A DNA stretch of 64,000 nucleotides, taken from NCBI RefSeq assembly GCF_000002995.4, contig NW_025062479.1, positions 3,245,721 through 3,309,720 on the forward strand, written 5' to 3'. Source of the DNA: Brugia malayi. Taxonomy: Eukaryota; Nematoda; Chromadorea; Rhabditida; Onchocercidae. Shown one piece after another: positions 1-13,000 of the stretch. Numbering within the stretch: position 1 is the first letter of the stretch; the number at the start of each line of letters is the position of its first letter. A program made the translations under genes and the position numbers. The notes under the pieces are model-generated. The model was not told the DNA's origin. It made no database searches and saw only the letters and a list, made by a program, of their open reading frames with translations.

Positions 1-109
1 ATTGACCCGCCAGTGCATCAAAATATCGTTTGGGCAACTCACGAGAACTGTCAAACCGTATCCTTCTGCTGTCTGAATCGGAAAATGGATTGATTATGCC
101 AAAATTCCG
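1..109 (-). CDS. nlp-3: NLP-3-like neuropeptide precursor, partial (cut by window edge)
   Basis: Read on the minus strand from position 109, one open exon follows a TTGCAG acceptor (complement of 110-112). It encodes a stretch with INPFSDSDS followed by RR, then ELPKR and YFDALAGQ, and the window ends inside the next codon (first base T, which fits serine). Basic pairs flanking short peptides are the mark of a secreted neuropeptide precursor cut by proprotein convertases. From memory, C. elegans NLP-3 yields AINPFLDSMG-type peptides and YFDSLAGQSLG, so both the INPF motif and the YFD-LAGQ motif match in the same order. The signal-peptide exon should lie at higher coordinates but I could not place it; the rest of the gene lies left of the window. 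I am fairly sure of a neuropeptide precursor and less sure of strict NLP-3 orthology. Confidence 0.75.
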
Positions 110-112
110 CTG

Positions 113-3100
113 CAATACTGACAGTCTTCAGTAAACTCACAAATTTTATTTTTAATGATCAAATGTCCTTTTATCATCCCCTCTGGTCGTTCGTTTTTGC
201 TATTTCGCTGCTGAAGTACCAGTTTTCATTTAAAAGGTATTTAAAGTTGTAAATTTGGAACTTAACGATACGAGTTTGAAAATGTTCTAAATTTCTTAGT
301 TATATTTTCGAATTTTGAATAAGTGAGAAAGAATGGAATATTTTAGATAGAATTTTTTTCAGAAAAAAGAAATGAGTTTAGCAGGTACATGAAAGACTAA
401 CCATGTACAAATCACCTCTATTATAATCGATGTAATTTCCTTGACGTGAAACATATTGAGATTCAGTGCGATAAGATAGCAATATCATAACCATTAATAA
501 ACATATTGCTGTTGTCATTGTTGTTCAGTAATTTTTTTCACAATGAATAATTTAATTATCGATTCACGTAACGTCCGTACTTCTTTCTAAGCGAATAAAA
601 GTGAAATATTTAAATGATGTAAATTACTGTGTTCGTAAACGAGGTGAAGATAAGGTAAATTAGAAATAGCTTTATCAGTGGGAAGACAAAATCAAAGACC
701 AATTATCTGAAGAAGTAGATATTAAGTATAACCCCAAGTTAAAATATTTCGTAAATTTTAAATTATATTTTGTAACTCTTTAATATCCCAAAAAATGACT
801 CATGATATTAATTCTTTTTGTCAATTTCTTGTAATCTACTAAAACAAATTTGTTTCGATTATGTAGTATTTATAGTTGATGTTTCATCCCCAAATATTTG
901 AAATTTTTGGAGTTAGGACGAAGTGGAAGATGAAAAATGCTAGGTGGAATTAAAAAAGGTGGAACGCTTTGGGTGGTGGATAGGTACTAATTTTGAAAAA
1001 GTCTTACAATTTCAAAACAAGTACCTGCCCATTTCCCGTTCCGTTTTTGCATAAGCATTATTACTCTCCAGAAGTAAGTCGTTTTTCAAAAATTTATTTC
1101 GATATTTTCTAGCTTCATCCCTTCATTTTCTAAAATATAAGAACCAAACAAAAAAAAATGTGAAAAGCACTTCTAAGCAATAATGCTAAAATCCTTAAAC
1201 TTCGGTAGTGTTAGTTTGGTTTAAATGTAAGTTTAACGAAGACCATTAAATTATTTCAAAAAGAAATATGTTATTAAAGAGTTTACTAATAGCTTACCAG
1301 CATTAGTAGCCCATCGAAAATGCTTTTTTAGAAGTTAGTGAAATATTTTTCAGCAGTAGAGGAAAGTGTGAAATCAGAATCGTAAGAAATTTAAGCACTA
1401 CAGGATTAAGGGGTTGATAGCTAAATCCTCCCTCGGGAAGAGGATCAATTTAGATACCGTGAACGACCCGTTCATACAAATATGAATTAAATAGAAATTT
1501 CAAGTAGTTCAGATGCCTAAAAATAAATGGAAGTGTTGTCAAGCGGTGAAATGCTTCAAACAGATACCGTAGAACATGTGCTATTAGCTGTTTGAAAAAA
1601 TTTTCCATTCCTGAGATAAATTTTGTCATCACATAATGATGCTTGTCAAATATTTGATGTTCAGGTTATTTCCATTCATGGATAATCAGAAATACCATTT
1701 TAAAAAGAAGAGCAATAAAACTGATTGAAAAGATAGTGAATATAATGATTATGATGAAGTGTTCCAGCTAAGCTAATATTTAAGTGAAATAGTTAATATA
1801 TCAGTCATGCATTCTTCTCAGCCTATCGTCTTATTAACTAATTGGATATTTAATTGGTTGCTTGCATGAAACTGAAATCGAATTTATATGTATGAATCAA
1901 ATTTTATGCATAAAAAAATGAGAAAAATATTTAATGCTTAAACTTTTACACATAAAACATTCAAATGGATATAAAATTTAAAAAATATGGGAAAACTGAA
2001 ATAAAAATGAAAGTAAAAAAATTGATAAGCTGAGTAGTTTATTAATTATAAGTTCTTATTAGGTATAAATAAAACAGTTGAAAGTTAGAATGTGGGAAGT
2101 ATTTCGGAAAGTAAGTCTTGTTATTTTTTATCTTTTTTTTTAATTTCTTCAAATAACATATCAGTGCAGTTATTCTTAATTTTGCTCATCCCGTTTCAGA
2201 ACTATAATTTCTACTTACGATGATTCAAGTAAAATGCAAGATAGTCATCGGCATACTATGCTTCATGAAGTCACTTGTGAATCATTAGAAAAAAGAAAGA
2301 AAAAAAGTAAATAGGAGAGAAAGATAAATTATAAACTGTTATAGCATGATTTGAAGTTAAGAAGTTCTGAACTTGAACAAAACGAAGTTTTATAAAAATG
2401 GAGATAACATAAAAATACGGTTTGCAGTTGCTTTGCATGAAAATGATTAGGAAAGAGGAATTAAAGATGAGAAGAAATGTGCAGGTAAAAGTTGTTCATT
2501 TTGCTATCACTAACAGGTAATTAGTGAACTCGTTAAATGTCTGCTAATTACGACTGCTTTACCAAATTCTTCTAGTAAAGCTAGTTTCATTAAAAAAGAA
2601 AATCGCATTTGTCAAGTTATTTACATAGTTGCTAGTTAGTTTGCCAACATACCAACAGTCAAATTTTATCAATTGCGGAAGGAAAAAACTTTCGTCTTCT
2701 TCAGTTAAAGAATAACAACACCAAAAATGATATATGTATTAGATGAAATTAGAGACGGAAATTGCTAGTGGTTTATTATATCAGTGCATCATGTCAGATG
2801 AAGGAAGATAAATAAGCGGTTGCAAAAAAAAATACAACACAATACATTCCATTGTAATTTGTTTGCAAAATTCTCCAGATGATTCGAACTTCATATAGTA
2901 TCATTGGATTTCACTAAAATATTTTTTAAGTAAATGTTTTAGTAAAATCCAGTGTTTGTTTCGCCACAGGAAAAAAAATTTTTCAAAATAATTGAAATAA
3001 GTTTCTGTTATCACAAAACATTAATGTTTTAGGCTTTTAGGATATGACGAACCTCAGGTATTAATCATTGATCTATGTTGGACTAATTTTGCTTTGAATT

Positions 3101-3453
3101 AGTAAAAATCACAATGAATTTCGGTTAATTACAGGTTAACCAATAAAGTTTTTATTGATGCCAATATCAAGGCTTGTCTCTGTTGCTTTATTTGCATTTT
3201 ATGTACTGTAGCAAATTTATCTTCTATGACAAAGTTCAAGTGTGAGGATAAAATGGAATATATTGTAAATATTCCGTATTAAGTATATTATTTTTATTTA
3301 TTCTGCTCTGTTAATATAATGTCTTTTTTGTATTTCATTAGTTTCAAAAAAGCAAAAATTTAAGTTCAAATTTGTAGGTGAAAAAAAAGTCATGTTGTGA
3401 ATAATTCTTTAAAAAATCACTTGTGAAAATATTTCCTTCAACAAATTTTCTCG
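113..3453. other. Non-coding interval, no supported gene
   Basis: AT-rich sequence with many poly-A runs and stops in all frames. The longest open frames are about 60 codons with no splice or domain support. It probably contains the upstream exon(s) or promoter of the neuropeptide gene at 1-109, but I cannot point to them. Confidence 0.5.
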
Positions 3454-3550
3454 GTCTCCCAGCATTTATTGCCATTTTCAAATATGGATAAATGATATCA
3501 CTATATCATTTTTTCATATTCTGAAAACGGTAACAAATGCTGGAAGATTA
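3454..3550. repeat. Long imperfect hairpin (candidate miRNA precursor or MITE)
   Basis: Two arms of about 40 bases, starting at CCAGCATTT near 3459 and ending at AAATGCTGG near 3543, are reverse complements apart from a few positions. The loop is about six bases. The visible mismatches include G-U and A-C types and one bulge. Neither arm matches a nematode miRNA I remember. Confidence 0.6.
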
Positions 3551-3885
3551 ATGTTAGTGGCTGCACTTTTGAGCTTTTCCGTCATTTACATTTACATTTT
3601 GAAGGCACTGAATCTTTCGATTTATTTGCTGAAAGATCTGGAATGTCATCATCATAGCTTGGGAATTTTGATTGTCATTAAAGGTTTTATAGGGATGACA
3701 TTGATTAATTCATGCTATGAAAGAAATAATTCTCTTGAAATTGTTTTGTTTATTAAAAAAAGAAATGGAAAAAGGGATATTATCAATATATATTATTAAT
3801 CAATATTCGTTAGCAAAACCTTAAAAGTAACAAACAATGAACGCATAAAAAATAACCCAATCAAAAAGGTTCCTTATAAGTGCAC

Positions 3886-3904
3886 TATATATATATATAT
3901 ATAT
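3886..3904. repeat. (TA)n microsatellite
   Basis: Uninterrupted TA dinucleotide run of about 19 bases. Confidence 0.9.
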
Positions 3905-4533
3905 TTGCAAATAGTTGAATTCTTCGGTCAGTAAAGTAATTAGCGTCACACATCTATGCTTGGATATCGTCGAGATAAAGCTTATTATGTGGATTGAACA
4001 AAAAAGAAAAAATTTGAAAAAAGAATGAGATTCTATAAATTAGAATTTCGTTTCTCACGAACAAAATATGCTTTAAACATGTAATTTTCTAATATTAAAT
4101 TAGAACGAAAGTTGTGTAAAAATTCCCACTAGGCTACCATGAACTGGATTGTATCTACAACTACAAAGTAATAGAATGTGTAAAGTTAATTAGTTCTTAC
4201 TGAAAGTAATTAATTGGTCATTATATTAGAAATGTATTTCTGCATGCCATGGCTTCTTGGGAAGATGTCACAAAAACAAGTGCAACATTCGGTTTCCATG
4301 CTATAAAAAAGGTTGTGAAAACTGAAAAACTTTAAGAAATAAGAATTTAAGCTTTTAAATTTTAGAAATAAAGTGTAAGTTAGAAAAAAGTGTAAATTAT
4401 GAATTTGACAAATAATTGCATCGACTAATGCCGTATCACAGCTATTTCTTAGAGCCTATTAAAAGAAAGGGGGAATTAAAATTTTAAAAAAAATCTCAAA
4501 TTCAACACGATACTAACACAGTTTATTTTTTGA
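3905..4533. other. 3' flank of the homeobox gene with a possible alternative last exon
   Basis: Mostly AT-rich non-coding sequence. On the minus strand a TTTTTTATAG acceptor precedes an open 80-base segment at 4221-4300 ending in TAA. Its phase would fit a GTGAGT donor just before the stop of the homeobox gene's third exon, so it may be an alternative 3' exon. Nothing else is seen. Confidence 0.3.
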
Positions 4534-5997
4534 CTAAAACCGTTTTTGAAAGCACAACTCACTAATTACGGCATTGAATTTAGAGACGGAAGTATCATAT
4601 GCAATTTCCGGACCAGCAATATTTCGCAATCTTTTTCGATATTTTGCTCGCCGATTTTTGAACCAGACCTGAATTAATTATTATTTCAAAAATTTTGGTT
4701 TCGTTCATCAAATATTTTTATTCTTTGCTCCCATGAAAAACAGTATAATGAGTAATACTATATAATGTGAAAGAAAAAGCAAGGATTCGTCCAATATAAT
4801 TTACTACTTGAAATTTTGAATGTTTTTCTTTTTTCGTAATCAACAAATCTCAAAATATCCTCCTTTCAACTTTTGGAAATTTTTGGTATATATAAAATGA
4901 GGTCACTGGAAGGTCTTGAAGTAATTAGAGCAGTTACAGTTGTATTTGATGGATAGAAGATACTTGAGTGGTTGTGAAAAAGATGTTATCCGATCACATC
5001 TGCTCTAATCACATCACCACCAACAGAAGCTTAGATTTGTTTGCATAGTACAGTAATGCATTGGTAAATACTATCATCAGCAACAGCGAATTCAAGTTAT
5101 ACTAATGATTTAGCAACTTAGCAAGCATAAATTTACGCTAATCTAACTAATTTTTCATATCAATATGTGACAATTAAATTAATAGGGAGAAATCTATGCA
5201 GAAATGGTTATATTTTCAAGCATTAAAAGAAACAAAACAACGTGTTGGTAATTTTTACTGTGTATAAATAAGAAGGTAGTTTTATGTGTTTAAATATTTA
5301 CAAGTGGTTGAAATATTTGATTTAACAAGACCTGAATGCGCTTTTCTGGTAATTGCACTTCCGAAGCTAACTTCATCCTTACATCCATTTTTGGATACTG
5401 ACACTTTTGAAATGCATTTTCGAGCAGTGACAATTGTTGATCAGTGAATGCAGTTCGTCTACGAGGTAGTTTGCTGTTCTTTGCGTCATCTGATTTGTAT
5501 CAAAGATTGTAAATTTAATGAAATTACCTTTCAATTAATGAATGTCCTTGAATGCTTTCCTTTACTGAGTTAAGCAGTTGGTATGATGGCAATAGGCTTT
5601 CTTTATAACTCTCAAAAGCGAAAGTCAAAAACTGTTGAGTGATAAAGCGACAACTGGGGATAACAAAAGAAGGAAAATAAGAGCCTCATTAATTAAAATT
5701 AAAAATAAGTAGCAACAAAGACAAGTGACTTGCAGGCAATACTATAACTTTACATACTTGAAATGGAAAACATTATGACAATTGTTTCATTAATAAAACA
5801 TAAATAAGAAGTGTAATTAATATCTAAGAAAAGCTACCTTTTGAATGGTAACTTTTCTCGATTATAGCACTACAGTTTGCTGCTGCAGTAGTAGTGGTAG
5901 TAGTTGTTGTTGTTGTTGTTGCTGTTATCGTTGTTATTGTTGTTGTTGATAAAAAGTCGTAAGGAAAGAAAGTAAGTTCCAACGGTTCGATCTTCAT
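4534..5997 (-). CDS. K50 paired-like homeodomain transcription factor
   Basis: Nuclear DNA-binding regulator. Exons (minus): 5838-5997, 5332-5489, 4534-4668; phases agree and give 150 residues. The ATG at 5997 has an in-frame TGA 12 bases upstream. Residues 1-53 are a threonine-rich leader with a poly-Thr run encoded by ACA/ACT repeats. The homeodomain is residues 61-120: RRRTAFTDQQLSLLENAFQ, then LPEKRIQVWFKNRRAKYRK, with W48, F49, K50, N51 and R53. Lys50 is the specificity residue of the Otx, Goosecoid, Pitx and Dmbx groups and predicts TAATCC-type sites. The intron between homeodomain residues 46 and 47 is a position common in paired-class genes. The short C-terminal tail has no motif I recognise. 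Orthology (Gsc-, Otx- or CEH-53-like) is unresolved. A strong GTGAGT donor before the stop allows another ending at 4221. Confidence 0.9.
5887..5949. repeat. Coding trinucleotide repeat (poly-Thr)
   Basis: On the minus strand, mixed ACA, ACT and ACC codons (with a few ATA and GCA) make a near-pure threonine tract inside exon 1 of the homeobox gene. Such tracts often vary in length between individuals. Confidence 0.85.
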
Positions 5998-8080
5998 TAA
6001 TAGCAATCAATTAGAATAGTGCTCATTAAGAGGTTGACTAACCACGCCTATGGTCTTTAGTCTTCAAAGTTTACATATGTGGACAGGATCTCCTGTTGAC
6101 ACAGGAATACAGTGAAATCCTGGTGGTTATGTATTTCTTATATTTCAAGGATACTTCAAGCAAATGATTGATTTTTCAAACGTGGCACTATTAGAAATTA
6201 CCAACTGAAATAAGTTCAAAACTACACATAACTAACCCTGAAATAAATTAAAGGTGGAACCAGAACAAAGCGCATTACGTATTTTTGACAAGTGTTATTG
6301 ATGCAAATAAGTCCATAGTTCAATGAGCACCAGAAGTTAGAAAGAATATAGATTTCTTGCTCACCAAAAAAAAGATTAGTATGAGTTATCCTTTTTTTCA
6401 TGACTGCTCTTAGTATTTTTTTTTCATCCTGTTCTATACTGCAAAAAGATTACAAAACAATGTTTTTAAAAGGAATGCAAGGATTGAAATAAAAATGCAT
6501 ATATGAAAATAGAATCAGAAAGAAATATCAAAAATTATGTCTCAGACTCAGAGTAATTACTTTATGGTAGATAATATCGAACAAATTTTTTTCTTGTGTC
6601 ACCACATTAGTATATTTCATTGATTTGACTAGTTTTGTTCATTTTGTGGCAACCCCAAGTTTTCTATTTCTTCCGAAGTAGTCGGGATGTAAAACGTCTA
6701 TTATTTGCAAAAGATGACCTAATGTTTCTTTAATATCCTATACTGACAACTCTTTTAGACATATTTTCCAAATTTTTTTTGAATAGTTTACTGTAAAATA
6801 TTATAGGAGCTGCTATGACAGCAAGCAACATATCAATTCTATATCTGCCAATAAAATGAAACTTGACAAGAATGATATGGTTGAAATCAGTGTTCCTTGA
6901 TATTTTAAGTTTGTCCAGTTTTAACGAATAACCGAACTTTGGTATAATTATGAATTTGCAATTAAATTTCTGAAGTGGAAATGTTGAATCCCTTCTTGTG
7001 GACATTGTACCTTCCACTACTCGAAACTGAAGTTCACTTTAAAAATTAAAAGATCTATTTCAATTTCTTTATCGCTTTCTTCCTAATAATTTCATCAATT
7101 CGAGTGATAAAACTGCTTTGTAATATTTCTATGCTTTCAAGTTTTTAAAGCAAATTTTATTTGGACGATGAAAGAAGCCATTTGCATTTCACTCAACTCA
7201 TATCAGCAAAAGCAGAAGATATAGTTACCATAATTAAAACAATTACGAAAAAAATGATTAAAAAAGCTAAAAAATTGATAATCACTGCATTACTAATTTG
7301 ACATATTTATTGGTTCATTCGCAAATAATAGTGACTGTATGTAAGTGTTCATTATCACATCATTGCATCATTTCAAAGGTTAAGTGTACTGATTTAGAAT
7401 ATCTTTTAAAAACTAAATCAATGACAGTAATTTAGAACTAATGAGTCATTGTTTTCAGATAAGATCAGCGAATTACGACATAATTCAACCAAATGAAGAG
7501 CTTTGCTCCGGTATTTGTAAGCATATTAACAGTAGTCAAAAAAACCGATCCATTTGAGAATTTGAAAAGATAAATGCTCGTAACTAAAAGATAACAATCA
7601 TTCCAGTGATTTGAGAAACTCTTGTGCATATGCGGTGATGATCAGGAATTGGGGTTAGAAGCCAATAGTCCATAAGACAGTGTTGAATATTTGATTGTAT
7701 CAAAAGATATCTAGCATCACTTTATTTAAAGCAAGATAAAAAATAGAATACTGAAATTTTAAATATTTTGTTTTAGTAAGAAAATGTAATCGGATGATGT
7801 CATAAATTATCTTCTGATTGTTTCACTCATTATGATAAAACTTTTTATTTGTAATAATGCAAATACTTTAAGTAATCAATAATAATGATTTGAAAAACTT
7901 CCTATCTAATTAAAACCGAATCAGTTGTTGCATGAAATAATGAATAATCTATCATCTATTTTTTACAATTAAAATTTATTTAAAACATACAACTTGCCGC
8001 TTAAGAAGGTACTTACGGTATACACTAATATTGAAATATGTGAAATATGTGACTAGTTGAATGGTGAAGACAAGGATAGT

Positions 8081-8146
<66 letters not shown>

Positions 8147-8260
8147 GCCTAGCAGGTGAACATCGGTAATGTTTTTTTAATTATTAAAGTGAATTTTATG
8201 TCATTTCTTGTTTATTGAATACCTTTCGAGCAGTAAAAGTGGAAGTTCCCCTTTAATGAT
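5998..8260. other. Divergent intergenic region between homeobox gene and giant receptor gene
   Basis: Head-to-head upstream regions of the homeobox gene (minus) and the mosaic receptor gene (plus). AT-rich, with no frame supported by splice sites plus a recognisable product. It holds a long (TG)n tract at 8083-8144 close to the receptor's start. Both promoters are presumably here, but I see no defined motif. Confidence 0.5.
8083..8144. repeat. (TG)n microsatellite
   Basis: About 31 uninterrupted TG repeats, about 120 bases upstream of the receptor gene's ATG, so in its promoter or 5' UTR. Confidence 0.95.
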
Positions 8261-10014
8261 ATGATCTCAACTTCATCTATCGTTTATTTATCAGTATTAT
8301 TTGGCATTCTTTTGGCAAATTTTCAATACAATTATCATATTGGAAATGTGAAATTCTCTTGCATTGAAGGTAAGTTTCTGTGAAAAAAAAGAATGTGACA
8401 AAGGTAACAATTTCGTTAAATGATAGTACAGAGACAAAATAAGAAACAATGACACTTCCAAGCTAGCGAATACTTGAATTTTTAAAGAAAAAAAAGGAAG
8501 AATTTCTTTTTGTTATTTTAAAGACAAAAAAGGAATCAATTTATAAGTGAAGCAAAAAGAGAAAATCTACAAATTAAAAAGATATAAATTTACAGGATGG
8601 AATTTGTATGGAAATTCATGCTATATAGTTGTTCAGCAAGAACTCTCTTGGATAGATGCTAACAATCTTTGTGCTTCTCAGAGGTATTTTGTTAGCATTC
8701 ATTTGTGCATCTTCTAATTTATTTCTAAAAAGTACCGATTTTATGTGGTGTAATGTTCGCTTTTCAGATATAACTATAGTCGAAGCATTGCCTTATATGA
8801 TTGGTTTTTGATGCGTGACATGAGTGTTAGTTTACTTAATTCAACAAACAATTATTGGACAGCATTTTATTATCGAGGCACGAAAGATGCAAAAAGACAG
8901 GACTGTCGTGCACATGATGCAGTGCTGCATGCAAAATACCATTCTTATACAACATCAATTTATAATCCCCTCTGGTCATCACACCAGGTTTTCATTAAGC
9001 CTTTTCTAGAACTGTTAATTTGAATAAATATTAGAGAAAAAGTGGAACTTTTTTTCTACAAAAAAAAAAAAAAAAACATTGATACTGTAGGATTTTTTGG
9101 TGATATTGCAGATGTGCAGTGAAAGTGAATAAAAAAAAAAAAAAATAATATTTTAGCAAATATCATATCAAATACTTAATTCTTCCAGTCTGGACTTGAA
9201 AATTGTGCTGTAAATAGTTGCATCTATATGTATGCTAATTTTTCGGATCAAACAAACTATGGTTGGAAAATGGAAAATTGTTCTATAAAGCATTCAACAA
9301 TCTGTGAAACGTTTGCTTGTTTGGAAGGTAAGCGATTTTCTAAATTGATTGTAAATGCTTTTAAATTCATACTTTTTGCAAACATTCTAACTACAGATTA
9401 CCAATATCGATGTAATGATAACAGTAAATGTTATCCACGAAAAGGCCGATGTGATGGAATACAGGAATGTAGCGATAATTCTGATGAAGCGGGCTGTTCA
9501 AAGAAACGTGTTAGCTGTGGCAAAACATTGTTCGAAGAAGCAACAAACGAAATAAGCTTTGAAATAAATTCCGCTCAATATGCTTCATGTCAATGGACCA
9601 TTCGACAACCCGTTGGCAATAAAATCATTCTAACGGTTCGTTCTAACTTTTGAAAAAAAAAAAAAAGAATTGAATTATTTACATAATAAATGACTTAATT
9701 GAATCCTTTTCATCTTATATTCTCGGAAATAAGTTTTATTATTACCTACATCTATCACCCTTCTCAAGTAATATCTTTGTAGCTGGTTAATATCACTATT
9801 AGAGATGGTGATGAACTGGTTATTAGTGGAATTCAAAATAATACTGTGAGTAATAGCACTTCTATTTCACAAATGCTATTGAATACGTCGACAGTGAAAG
9901 AACAATATATCTCCGTTGATAATACGGTGATAATCACTTTTCGATCTCAGAACACCAATCTATCAGTTGCTAATATGCTTGATGTTGTTCTGAAGTTCTC
10001 ATACATTGCACGAG
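8261..10014 (+). other. Receptor block 1: signal peptide, C-type lectin, LDLa, CUB
   Basis: Exons 8261-8369, 8596-8683, 8768-8987, 9189-9327, 9397-9635, 9783-10014. Residues about 37-185 are a C-type lectin fold: GWNLYGNSCY and SWIDANNLC at the start, YGWKMENCSIKHSTICE at the end. Residues about 186-222 are an LDL-receptor class A repeat (CDGIQECSDNSDEAGC), whose Asp/Glu residues form a calcium cage. A CUB-like region (about 228-343) follows: SCGKTLFEEA, ASCQWTIRQP, and VTIRDG-like NITIRDGDE. The lectin lacks a clear EPN or QPD sugar motif, so carbohydrate binding is not assured. Confidence 0.85.
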
Positions 10015-13000
10015 GTTCATTTTCATTTCTTTTAAAGTTTTATTTTTTACAAGACACAAAAAGCTCCTTCGGTGAGTAAATATATTATCCTAATTGTCTT
10101 TTTTTTCCCTAAATTCTTAATCAGATCGAATAAATGCAACTGAAAAAGTCAAAAAAAAAAAAAAAAAAATACATATTTTAAGAAATTTTAATGATGTATT
10201 TGAGTTCTTTTCAGGAATGTACTGCTTTTTGCCGGTTATTGCTTACGGTTCGGTAGTAAATGTAACAGGTTTTGGAATAGGTCATGAGTTGTACTTTAAA
10301 TGTCATTTGGGTTATCAGATACCATTTGGACAGTCTTTTTCATCATACTGCTACAATGGTGAATGGACGCCAAAACCGAAGTGTCAGAGTATTATTTTAG
10401 ATTATTGCTCATGTTGGCATTTGGTCCCCTGTTGACAAGAATTATTTTAGCAGTTATAGATATTTGTTATAATTTAAAGATGAACTTCTTATAGCTTTGA
10501 GTTGTGGCTCAGCAAGTGTAGTGTACAATAATGCAATTCTTACTGGTTATACTAGAAATGCAACTTTGTACAGTCGAGCATTATATTCTTGTGAAACCGG
10601 TTTACAACATAAAGGCAGCTCTCCACCGTTCCGGTTATGTACCGAGAATGGAACATGGAGCAATCCGGATTTTTTCTGTCAGGGTAATCATGATGTATTT
10701 TATTGGTTACTGGTTTAGTTGATTTTTGGTACGTTTGAGAAATAACTTGAATTATAGCATCTCTTTGTTATGCTACTTCATTCGCATATGGACATTTCTT
10801 GGATCAATTTTATGCAAATGGTACAGCAGGAAAATATGTATGCGATGAAGGATTTTATCAAAAAGACATTGATCCATTGTGTATATCTGGCAGATGGAAA
10901 GGCGTACCTTATTGTTATCGTTAGTCTTTAAGTGATTTGATTTTTTAACTATGATTTCATTTTGTTACAATTTCAGTTTTGTTCAATTGTAACTATTTGA
11001 TTTATAGCTGAATATTACTGCTATTATAATTCATGTGGAAATGGAACTTGTGTAAAGTTAATTGGTGGATACAGTTGTCTTTGCTATGAAGGTTTTCAGA
11101 TGATTTCCACAACCAAAGGCTATACATGTTCAGGTACCTTTTTAATTTTCCTTTAGTAATTGCACTCATTTAATAATACACTAATATATTATATTGATTT
11201 GATATTGTAAATTACTTTTTAAAACATATTATGAATGCCTAAAAATAATCAACGTTTATTTCTAGATATCGATGAATGTTCCACACCGGGCTACTCTCTT
11301 TGCGAATTCACATGTGTGAACACAATAGGTTCTTATGAATGTAGATGTCCTGATACTCATTGGCTTTATACTGATCCAAATAGCGTGAACAATCTCGTCA
11401 GCAATACCGAATTTTTGATTCCAAATAGAACATGCATCGGTACGTTTGTTTATTGAAGCAAATGTAAGCTAAAGTAAACATGTAAACTTTGCGTACGAAA
11501 TGATTCCCATATTGAATCCCATCTGCTGATTAATGTATAATGAATTTATTAAGGTATATAGTTTACTTATAGTATATTTGCAACATTACTTAAATTATGT
11601 CTTTCGTTTTTCCTCATTCGACATTACTAACTGCTTTATCATTATGATAATATTTGAAATAGCAGATTCAATTAATGGCAAAGATTTTATATTTTACAAC
11701 AGTACAGCAGTAATGTGTTAGATCGTAATGATTCATAATGATATTATTACTCAGTATAATTTGCCTATTACTAAAATCATGTAATATAGTAGAACATGTT
11801 AAATTGTAACAGATTTGTATCAGAACACTTATCATTTTGCATGTAATAAGTGATAACATATTACTATGTCAAATTGTTTAAATAGAGGAAATACTTGCGT
11901 CTTTATCGGTATTCACGGAAGATTCTCCCTTTTTTTGGTACAGAAATGAAATGTTACAGAGAAACGATGTCCTGCACCTGAGATTCCTCCAAACGTCATC
12001 CCTTACCCATTATATACGGATCCCTTTTCATATCACAATGGACTCGTTCAAATTGGTACAATTGTATATTTTGCTTGCGATCATTCTGCACATAATTATA
12101 CGAGCTTCATTTGTGACAAGACCGAATCATGGGTAATGCTAAATGATTGCTTAGGTAGGTATGTGTTCATATTATGAAGTGAGCAATAATGTGCTCAAAA
12201 CATTTTGAGAAAAAAGATATATTTTGTAATCCTGTGATTTAAAATAAATTGCTACTTTTAAATTTTATGCATAATTTGTTTAGAAAAACTTAAAATTTTT
12301 TTTTATGAAGAATTTGTTGAAGTTATCTTTATTGTCGATTACTGAAGTAAACTAGTTTAAACATATTCTTAAATGGTTTAGAATTATCTTGATTGAATGT
12401 CTAGCAAATAAAAGATTAACATAATCTTATCACCCTAAAATTCCAAAAAAACAATATTGTAATATTCTCTCAATCTTCTTGCAGATGTAACTTGTAAGCC
12501 ATTAGAAATTACAAAACAAAATCTAATGATTTGGCCTATTAAAAAAAGCTACAAATTTAAAGATAAAATTTATTTTTTCTGTGACGAATTTTATGAATTG
12601 AATGGCCCATCTTCATCGTATTGCATTGATGTTGACAAGTGGTCTTTGTCGAAATTACCAGATTGTATTGGTATGTTGTTAAATTCATATAATATTCAAT
12701 ATTAATTAGAGTGGAAATTCGAACGTTGTTCTTCTTAGCAAATTGACACCTCTCAAATTTTCAGTAGTTTCAAGTATAATTGAGAGAAATTTGAATTTCA
12801 TGTATGTATTGTTTCAAGATTACATAATTAATTCTTAATTGAATGAATTAATGTAAACAAAAATATAGCAAGGTTTTCTTTAGTAAGACAGTGTCCTGGC
12901 TTGCAACTTGATGATTATGAAACTATTCCTGTTAATAACAAACAAGACATTACCGAGGATCATTTGAGAATGTTTTTTGAGTCAGCTACACATATTAAAG

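Noticed and set aside
1450..1632. 60-codon minus-strand open frame
   Set aside because: Composition like the surroundings, no motif, no splice partner.
3551..3799. 82-codon plus-strand open frame with a hydrophobic start
   Set aside because: It begins at the edge of the hairpin repeat, is very AT-rich, has no domain and no splice context. A secreted or membrane peptide cannot be excluded but is not supported.
7460..7511. Plus-strand exon-like segment after TTTTCAG (SANYDIIQPNEELCS)
   Set aside because: No partner exon in matching phase; the receptor gene already has its own signal-peptide start at 8261.
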